Origin: Clostridia bacterium
Lineage (GTDB): Bacteria; Bacillota; Clostridia; Oscillospirales; CAG-272
Reading direction: 5' to 3'
NCBI GenBank assembly: GCA_017462795.1
Contig: JAFTQL010000049.1
Coordinates: 1 to 46,311 of the forward strand
Length of the DNA: 46,311 nucleotides
The notes under the pieces are model-generated. The model made no database searches, was not told the origin of the DNA, and was given only the letters and a program-made list of their open reading frames with translations. The position numbers were made by a program, and so were the translations under genes. Below, one piece after another: positions 40,975 through 46,311 of the stretch; within the stretch, counting starts at the first letter, position 1; each line of letters opens with the position of its first letter.

Positions 40975-41295
40975 ATGGATATTCAACTTAAACGCGGACT
41001 TTTGGATGTGTGTGTTCTTGCGGCTATAAAAGATAAAGACTCATATGGCTATCAGATAATAAAGGATATGAAGCCGTATGTGGAGATATCCGAATCCACT
41101 CTTTATCCTATTTTGCGCAGACTTGAATCGGCGGAGCTGTTAACGGTGCGTCCCGTGGAGCATAACGGGCGGTTGAGAAAATATTATCATATAACCGAGT
41201 CGGGGCTCGAGCGGATAAAAATATTTGAGGCGGAGTGGAAGGAAATAATGTCTATTTACAAATTTGTAGTCAGGGAGGGTAAAGGAAATGACTAA
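40975..41295 (+). CDS. PadR-family transcriptional regulator
   Basis: A 106-residue winged-helix regulator: LKRGLLDVCVLAAIKDKDSYGYQIIKDM, then ISESTLYPILRRLESAELLTV and GRLRKYYHITESGLERI, the PadR signature, with a short C-terminal dimerisation helix (PadR-s1 type). AGGAGGT precedes the ATG at 40975 by five bases. It overlaps the next gene by eight bases. PadR repressors respond to toxic compounds or envelope stress; here it most probably represses its own operon through the palindrome at 40931-40957. Confidence 0.95.
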   Translation: MDIQLKRGLLDVCVLAAIKDKDSYGYQIIKDMKPYVEISESTLYPILRRLESAELLTVRPVEHNGRLRKYYHITESGLERIKIFEAEWKEIMSIYKFVVREGKGND

Positions 41296-41890
41296 GCAAC
41301 AGTTTGTTCTTGCGGTATGTGAACGCCTCGGAGATCTGCCGCAGAGCGTTATAGACGGCTCGTTGGATTATTACTGTGAGATGATCGATGACAGAATGGA
41401 AGAGGGAGCTACTGAGGAGGAGGCGGTCGCCGCAATGGGGACTCCCGAGGATATAGCCTCGCAGATACTTATGGAAACACCGCTTCCAAAGCTTGTAAAG
41501 GTAAAAAAGGAAAGCTCTCGCGGGCTGAGGCGATGGGAGATGGTGTTGCTTGTGATCGGATCGCCTTTGTGGATAATACTCCTGCTTGCGGCGGCGATGA
41601 TATTTATTTCGGTTTATGCTGTTTTGTGGTCGGCGATAGTTGTTCTGTACTCCGCTGATCTTTGTCTTGCGGCGGGTGCTGTCAGCGGATTTTCGGCATT
41701 TGTGCTACTGTTGATGTCCGGTTGGATAGCTCAAGGCTTTTTAATGCTTGCCGCGGGACTTGTATGCGCCGGATCGGCAATACTTTTGTTCTTTGCGTTC
41801 AATAAGATCACCCGTGGAGCGGTGAAGCTGAGTCGATGGATTGTGCTGTGGCTGAAATCGTTGTTTGTCGGAAAGGGGGATAAAAAATGA
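41288..41890 (+). CDS. DUF1700 (HAAS) membrane protein
   Basis: A 200-residue protein. The N-terminal helical domain (MTKQQFVLAVCERLGDLPQSVIDGSLDYYCEMIDDRMEEGATEEEAVAAMGTPEDIASQIL) is the HAAS/DUF1700 signature, followed by four to five transmembrane helices and a basic tail. The family nearly always follows a PadR regulator and is thought to control or sense for it. It overlaps padR by eight bases and the DUF4097 gene by four (ATGA). Confidence 0.92.
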   Translation: MTKQQFVLAVCERLGDLPQSVIDGSLDYYCEMIDDRMEEGATEEEAVAAMGTPEDIASQILMETPLPKLVKVKKESSRGLRRWEMVLLVIGSPLWIILLLAAAMIFISVYAVLWSAIVVLYSADLCLAAGAVSGFSAFVLLLMSGWIAQGFLMLAAGLVCAGSAILLFFAFNKITRGAVKLSRWIVLWLKSLFVGKGDKK

Positions 41891-42795
41891 AAAAAAGCAA
41901 AAAGATACTTATTATAATTGCCGTTTGTTGTATAGCGGTTGGTATACTGATGGCAGCCGTTACATTAGCGGTCATCAATTTTGATCTTACAAGGCTTAAC
42001 ACAATGGAGCTTCAGACGGTTACCTATGAGCTTGATAATTCCTTTTCTCATATTATTGTGGATGTGACGGAGAGTGATGTTATCTTTGCCCCCTCAGAGG
42101 ACGGAAAATGCAGGGTCGTGTGTATTGAAGGGAAGAGCATAAGTCACACCGTATCCGACAGCAACGGCATACTGAAAATAACCCGTGTGGATATTCGCAA
42201 ATGGTATGAGCGCGTGGGAATATATTGGGGAAAAATGTCTGTCACGGTGTATCTCCCCGATAGCGAATATACCGATATATGTGTTGAGAATGTCAGCGGA
42301 GATATAGTGATCCCCACGGGATTTTCTTTTGCCGAGGCTGAGCTTTACAGTACAAGCGGTGATGTATGCTTTTCAGGACAGGTCGAGAGCGGTTTGGTGA
42401 CTGAAACTGTCAGCGGGGATATATACTTGTCGGATATTATCTGCGGAACAGCCGATATATGCTCTGTAAGCGGAAACATAAAGCTTACCGATTGCGACAC
42501 GGATACCTTGAGTATATCGAGCAGTAGCGGAGACGTTGAGCTTATCGATGTTTTTGCTGAAGGAGATATGGTCATAGACACGGTCAGCGGCGACATTGAG
42601 CTTTACGAATCCGATGGGGCGAATATTTTACTTGATACCACAAGCGGTGATGTGAAAGGACGGTTGATGTCCGAAAAGAAATTTGATGTAAGCACCAGTA
42701 GCGGTGACGTGCGTGTTCCATGGGATATGAACTCTGAGGAGCGGTGCGGGATACGTACGGTCAGCGGAGATATTGAAATGACCGTGGCAAAATAA
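41887..42795 (+). CDS. DUF4097 beta-helix-like repeat protein
   Basis: A 302-residue protein with one N-terminal membrane helix (KKILIIIAVCCIAVGILMAAVTLAVI) and an outward-facing domain built from about nine repeats centred on SGD or SGN (VSGDIVIP, TSGDVCFSG, VSGDIYLS, VSGNIKL, SSGDVELI, VSGDIELYE, TSGDVKGRL, SSGDVRVPW, VSGDIEMTV). This is the putative auto-adhesin-like DUF4097 beta-strand repeat. Family members in PadR operons are linked with envelope stress responses; the mechanism is unknown. Confidence 0.92.
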   Translation: MKKSKKILIIIAVCCIAVGILMAAVTLAVINFDLTRLNTMELQTVTYELDNSFSHIIVDVTESDVIFAPSEDGKCRVVCIEGKSISHTVSDSNGILKITRVDIRKWYERVGIYWGKMSVTVYLPDSEYTDICVENVSGDIVIPTGFSFAEAELYSTSGDVCFSGQVESGLVTETVSGDIYLSDIICGTADICSVSGNIKLTDCDTDTLSISSSSGDVELIDVFAEGDMVIDTVSGDIELYESDGANILLDTTSGDVKGRLMSEKKFDVSTSSGDVRVPWDMNSEERCGIRTVSGDIEMTVAK

Positions 42796-42837
42796 ATTCA
42801 TATGTTACTTCTGAGTGAGGGATTTTTGTCAAAAGTC

Positions 42838-42866
42838 TTGAAAACAGACGGGATATATTGTATAAT
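42838..42866 (+). promoter_or_regulatory. Promoter of the YigZ-lipoprotein pair
   Basis: TTGAAA (42838-42843), 17 bases, TATAAT (42861-42866). Confidence 0.8.
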
Positions 42867-42900
42867 GTAAGTATATGTTTTATTGAAAGGAGCGAGGCTC

Positions 42901-43536
42901 TTGGGAGAAAAGCTTAATGACAGCTTTACAACTCTTGCGGGTAACGCGAGAGTTGAGTTTGAAGAAAAAAAGTCTGTTTTTATCGGTCACGCCATAAGAA
43001 CGGACAGTGAGGAAGAGGCGCTGACGTTTGTCAAAAAAATAAAAAAAGAATATAATGACGCAACTCACAATGTGTTTGCCTATACAATAAATAAGGGAAT
43101 AATCGCCCGCTATTCCGACGACGGCGAGCCGCAGGGAACTTCGGGCATGCCGACGCTTGATGCCATAAGAAAGAGTGGCGTTGATAACGCTTGCGTTGTC
43201 ATAACCCGATATTTCGGTGGTACTCTTCTCGGCGCGGGCGGGCTTGTGAGGGCGTATTCCCACACCGCCTCGTTGGCGCTTGAAGCGGCGGGGATTGTGA
43301 CCTATGAGCCGTATTCCGAGTACGAGCTTAAGTGCGGCTATTCGGAATATCAGAAATACAGCGCCTATTTCGGAGATATCGGCGCTGTTATTGACGACAC
43401 TGTTTTTGAGGCTGACGTTACCGTTCGTTTTGCGGTGAAGAGGCGAGAGGCGGACGGAGTATTGAAAAAAATATCCGAGATGAGCTATGGCAAGGATATG
43501 CCGATGCTTTTGGGAGAGCGATATGACTACAGGTAG
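42901..43536 (+). CDS. YigZ/IMPACT family protein
   Basis: A 211-residue member of the UPF0029/IMPACT family. The signature is ARYSDDGEPQGTSGMPTLDAI followed by NACVVITRYFGGTLLGAGGLVRAYSHTA; the C-terminal ferredoxin-like domain is DUF1949-type. The family is related to the translational regulator IMPACT and may act on ribosome-bound RNAs; the function is not firmly known. The start is TTG at 42901, eight bases after AAAGGAG; another TTG at 42883 would put that Shine-Dalgarno inside the gene. It overlaps the following lipoprotein gene by 14 bases. Confidence 0.9.
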   Translation: MGEKLNDSFTTLAGNARVEFEEKKSVFIGHAIRTDSEEEALTFVKKIKKEYNDATHNVFAYTINKGIIARYSDDGEPQGTSGMPTLDAIRKSGVDNACVVITRYFGGTLLGAGGLVRAYSHTASLALEAAGIVTYEPYSEYELKCGYSEYQKYSAYFGDIGAVIDDTVFEADVTVRFAVKRREADGVLKKISEMSYGKDMPMLLGERYDYR

Positions 43537-45079
43537 ATTGAAGGCGGCGGTGGCGGTCATTTTATCGGCGCTTTGCGTCTTTAGTTGTTTCTCATGCAAC
43601 AAGAGAGCGGACAACAGCAATGTTCTTGAGGCGCTGGCATCCATGAAGGAACAGGGGCTTACAGATGAAAACGATGCAAAAGCCACGGATTATTACAGAA
43701 TAGTTATCCCTTCGGATTGTACCGCAACGCTTGCTCTTCTTGCCAAGGATATGGCGAGGGGTATTGAGGAGCGAACGGGGATAGACTGCGGCGTGGTTTA
43801 TGACGTGGAAGATTTTCCTTATGTAGAGGGCGCTATCGAGATAATTCTGGGAAATGCTGACAGAGACGCGGCGGCTTTGGCTTTTGAGGATCTGAAAACA
43901 GGCGACTACGTATGCCGCTTTGTCGGAGGATCGCTTTGTATCGGTGGACCGTCCGAGGAAGCTACACTTACCGCTGCACGGCGGTTTGTTGACGAAATAC
44001 TTCCGGGTGCTACAGCCGCGCGTATTATGGAGACAGACGGCGGTTTTGAGCATATTGGCGAATACGGTCTTGATACCGTTTTGCTTTGCGGCTTTGATAT
44101 CGGAGATTATTCTCTTGCGCATTCGGGGCATGAGGAATTTGCGAAGCATATAAGAAAAACAGTAGCCGATGCGTGCGGAACTTATCTTGAAATATCTGAC
44201 GATGAATGCGTTAAGGGCAAGAAGGAGATAGTCATTGCAACCGATGTGTCATCAAGAGGAACGGCATATATAAGAATGAATAACGAGGATGTTATCATAG
44301 GCAGTGCCGATACATACGGGCTGTCGTTCGCTGTCGCGAAATTCTGTGCCCTTCTGCTTTCCGACGCTGAGGACGGCAGAGCATCTTTTGACGTAGGCGA
44401 GCACAATTATGCCTGCCCGAATGTCGCGATGTCCCTGACGCATGTTGTCAGCGGGATCGGTATCGCGGAGAGTGAGCTTGACAATATTATCGCGCTTTCC
44501 GATAAAATAAACAGCATAATGTCGGATGTCATTATTTTTGGTGAAATGTCTGCGGATACGTTTACAATGGTGTCAAGCAGGCTTTCTTCTGAGTTGGCGG
44601 TGATAAGACAGAATGGTTATGCTCCGATAGTGTATCGAAAAGCCAGGGTCACTCCTGTGTCTGTAACATCAGGTACTATCGGTGGACTTGATATATGCCA
44701 AGTGGAATTTCTGCATATAGCGAGCAACCAAAAATATACGGTGATATGCTTTGCCTCAGACGGATCGGCAAACTCGGTGTCCGCCGCTCGGGACAAGCTT
44801 TTGGGGATGGAGAATACGGTTGCGGTGTTTAACTGTCCTGTAACAGATGGGCGTACACCGGATTTCTCGGGAATGACCGAAAATATTCTGCACGGCGGTC
44901 TGTTTACGGTTGACGGAAAGGTTTATTACCTTTCATCGATGATATCGGATGACCGACTGCTCGGTACTTATGAAGAACCGAGCAGTGATGGCGACTCTTG
45001 CTTTGCCACTCTTTCCGTTTGCGTGCGGTATTCGGATGAATATCTGAAGGCGATAGCTTCAGAAAACGGTGTGGAATGA
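43523..45079 (+). CDS. Large putative lipoprotein with an internal domain duplication
   Basis: A 518-residue exported protein with a signal peptide (RLKAAVAVILSALCVFSC) and lipobox Cys22 or Cys25. Two related alpha-beta segments follow. The first (about 57-165) reads YYRIVIPSD..., EIILGNADRD, VCRFVGGSLCIGGPSEEATLTAARRFVDEIL. The second (about 193-282) reads KEIVIATD, YIRMNNEDVIIGSADTYGLSFAVAKFCALLL. Both resemble the GH67/GH20 N-terminal type of carbohydrate-enzyme accessory domain. The C-terminal 200 residues faintly resemble an endonuclease/exonuclease/phosphatase fold, but I cannot identify its catalytic residues. Function unknown. GGGAG lies six bases before the ATG. Confidence 0.7.
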   Translation: MTTGRLKAAVAVILSALCVFSCFSCNKRADNSNVLEALASMKEQGLTDENDAKATDYYRIVIPSDCTATLALLAKDMARGIEERTGIDCGVVYDVEDFPYVEGAIEIILGNADRDAAALAFEDLKTGDYVCRFVGGSLCIGGPSEEATLTAARRFVDEILPGATAARIMETDGGFEHIGEYGLDTVLLCGFDIGDYSLAHSGHEEFAKHIRKTVADACGTYLEISDDECVKGKKEIVIATDVSSRGTAYIRMNNEDVIIGSADTYGLSFAVAKFCALLLSDAEDGRASFDVGEHNYACPNVAMSLTHVVSGIGIAESELDNIIALSDKINSIMSDVIIFGEMSADTFTMVSSRLSSELAVIRQNGYAPIVYRKARVTPVSVTSGTIGGLDICQVEFLHIASNQKYTVICFASDGSANSVSAARDKLLGMENTVAVFNCPVTDGRTPDFSGMTENILHGGLFTVDGKVYYLSSMISDDRLLGTYEEPSSDGDSCFATLSVCVRYSDEYLKAIASENGVE

Positions 45080-45421
45080 TATCTTTTCATACCTCGTCGC
45101 GTCATCAATAGCATTGCAAAGCAGGTGGTAGACTCTGGTCAGCTCTTCGTCGTCGCCATCTATCTTGGCACATTCAAGCCTTATGATGTATTCGGTTATA
45201 ATGTCTACCTCGCGCAGGGATATCGACAAAGCAAAAATTTTTTTGCTGCTTTCCCAACTATCCTTTAAATCAGAGATGGCCTTGTCCTCGCCGTTTGATT
45301 CATAAACGGCAAGGGCGAGGCTTTTTATATCCGTTGCCGTGTTCTTTATATATATCGCATTTGTAATAACAAGCGCTATCACGCAGATAAAAAGAACTAT
45401 CGATGCCGCGAATTCTTTCAT
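45059..45421 (-). CDS. DUF4363 family membrane-anchored protein
   Basis: A 120-residue protein with one N-terminal membrane helix (ASIVLFICVIALVITNAIYI) and an exposed helical domain (DLKDSWESSKKIFALSISLREVDIITEYIIRLECAKIDGDDEELTRVYHLLCNAI). The DSWESSKKIFAL and histidine-poor helix pattern fit DUF4363, which usually accompanies DUF421 proteins. AAGGAGG precedes the ATG at 45421, which overlaps the DUF421 stop by four bases. Its 3' end overlaps the convergent lipoprotein gene by 21 bases with no terminator between. Confidence 0.85.
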   Translation of the reverse strand: MKEFAASIVLFICVIALVITNAIYIKNTATDIKSLALAVYESNGEDKAISDLKDSWESSKKIFALSISLREVDIITEYIIRLECAKIDGDDEELTRVYHLLCNAIDDATRYEKISFHTVF

Positions 45422-46095
45422 GAGGCATCCTCCTTGCAAATTATCCTTTCATCACCGCTGTCGTTTATCATCATTAAATATATATCCTTCACGGATCTTC
45501 CTTTGCTTTCAAGCTTGCTATCAAGCTGTGATCTTGTGAGCCCTACCTCCGAAAGCCCGTGGGCATTTACCGTCCCGTTGTCAATAACAATGTGAAAAAT
45601 ACCCCTTTCGGTCGTTTTGACCTGCAATTGCTCACAGTCGGGAAGGGTATAGCGTGCTTTTGGGACAATGGTGATCTTTCCGTTTTTCTCAAGGATCGCG
45701 TACAGTACCTCGTTTATGTCAACATAACCGTTTTGCCTCAGCTCGCTTATAAGCTCGTCAAGGGATATGCGTGAGTCTATCATCGATCTCCTGCAAAGCT
45801 TTCCGTTTTTTATCAGCGTTGCGGGGCGGGCGGTGAAAAGCCCCTTGATCCTCGGAAAGAGAACCGTCAAAGCCGAAGAGCATATTTCGAAGGCGACCAG
45901 AACTATAATAGGTATGACGGCGTGAGATAAAGGAATGCTGCTGTCGGTTATGGGCAATGAAGCGATCTCGGAAATAAGAAGCGTTGTAACAAGATCCGAT
46001 ACCTCAAGCTCCCCGATCTGACGTTTTCCCATGAATCTGACAGCTGCGGTCAACAGTACGTAAACTATTGCTGTCCGTATCAGTATTGTTGCCAT
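45418..46095 (-). CDS. DUF421 (YetF/YcaP-like) membrane protein
   Basis: A 225-residue protein. Three N-terminal membrane helices include RFMGKRQIGELEVSDLVTTLLISEIASLPI, the DUF421 signature. A cytoplasmic domain pair follows (ATLIKNGKLCRRSMIDSRISLDELISELRQNGYVDINEVLYAILEKNGKITIV). In spore-forming Bacillota, members (e.g. SpoVA-linked or YetF-like) affect spores or the envelope; the exact role is unknown. GGAGG lies seven bases before the ATG at 46095; a longer frame upstream has no ribosome binding site. It is co-transcribed with the DUF4363 gene. Confidence 0.92.
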   Translation of the reverse strand: MATILIRTAIVYVLLTAAVRFMGKRQIGELEVSDLVTTLLISEIASLPITDSSIPLSHAVIPIIVLVAFEICSSALTVLFPRIKGLFTARPATLIKNGKLCRRSMIDSRISLDELISELRQNGYVDINEVLYAILEKNGKITIVPKARYTLPDCEQLQVKTTERGIFHIVIDNGTVNAHGLSEVGLTRSQLDSKLESKGRSVKDIYLMMINDSGDERIICKEDAS

Positions 46096-46183
46096 TTGAC
46101 TACCTCCGAGGATAAATATGATGTTATTGTTTGTGCATTTATCCAAAACGATACAAAAAACATAAAAAAATTCAAAAAAGTAC

Positions 46184-46311
46184 TTGACAAAAAGGAAGTA
46201 ATGAGGTATAATATGCAAGTCGCCTCGAGAGAGGGAGACGGACACAGAGCGAAGCTTGAAAAACTTTTTTGAAAAAAGTCAAAAAAACTTTCAAAAAAGG
46301 TATTGACAAGT
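46184..46311 (+). promoter_or_regulatory. Tandem rRNA-operon-like promoters at the right edge
   Basis: A perfect TTGACA (46184-46189), 17 bases, TATAAT (46207-46212) faces right. A second TTGACA lies at 46303-46308, with its -10 outside the window. The intervening leader is AT-rich with A/T blocks (including the palindrome ACTTTTTT-G-AAAAAAGT) and has no ribosome binding site or reading frame of note. This resembles the P1/P2 arrangement upstream of clostridial rRNA or tRNA operons. Confidence 0.6.

Noticed and set aside
1..46311. CRISPR arrays, tRNA genes, prophage or insertion sequences
   Set aside because: No regularly spaced repeats, no tRNA-like cloverleaf seen by eye, and no transposase, integrase or phage structural genes were found.

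Overview
The window looks like chromosomal DNA of an anaerobic, low-to-mid GC Bacillota (class Clostridia, most like the uncultured Oscillospirales/Christensenellales gut lineages). The evidence is family content: GdpP/YybS, RnpM/YlxQ, DUF1934, DUF4317, DUF421, DUF4363 and a PadR-DUF1700-DUF4097 cassette. Strong GGAGG ribosome binding sites and TTGACA-N17-TATAAT promoters agree. I see no rRNA, tRNA, CRISPR array, prophage or insertion sequence inside the window. The right edge enters tandem, AT-rich promoters of the kind found in front of rRNA operons.

Layout. 1-2510: a promoter firing off the left edge, then galT and a cytidylate-kinase-like gene (minus). 2623-6877: a plus-strand operon of a DUF1934 protein and a heterodimeric ABC exporter. 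6905-17812: a large minus-strand aromatic amino acid operon, in transcription order leader peptide, aroF, tyrA, aroB, aroA, (internal promoter plus 19-bp inverted repeat), aroC, an MFS transporter, pheA, an aroE-aroK fusion, aroQ and a two-gene ThrE-type exporter. 17842-19270: two orphan lipoproteins. 19300-20071: a small transaldolase. 20113-29669: yybS-gdpP-rplI-dnaB-tilS-hpt-ftsH (minus). 29816-35286: rimP-nusA-rnpM-ylxQ-infB (plus). 35364-37267: a sugar isomerase-like gene and a convergent AraC-type regulator. 37312-40913: a Cys-rich helical protein, DUF4317, rpmE and hflX. 40924-42795: padR-DUF1700-DUF4097. 42838-46095: a YigZ protein, a modular lipoprotein, DUF4363 and DUF421 proteins.

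The most interesting system is the control region of the aromatic operon (17590-17812). Downstream of a consensus promoter a 22-codon reading frame with a good Shine-Dalgarno encodes a peptide with six Tyr and three Phe. It is followed by an intrinsic terminator just before aroF. The base right after the leader stop codon starts a GGGTG segment that can pair with the 3' half of the terminator stem. This is the geometry of classical ribosome-stalling attenuation sensing Tyr/Phe charging, in a phylum where aromatic operons are usually described as T-box or TRAP controlled. The leader and one internal promoter together would control all seven chemical steps to chorismate, both branches to Phe and Tyr, and two candidate exporters.

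All CDS starts below were chosen from visible ribosome binding sites and family N-termini. Several therefore differ from the longest possible reading frame. Functional names come from recognising conserved motifs by eye; no database search was possible.
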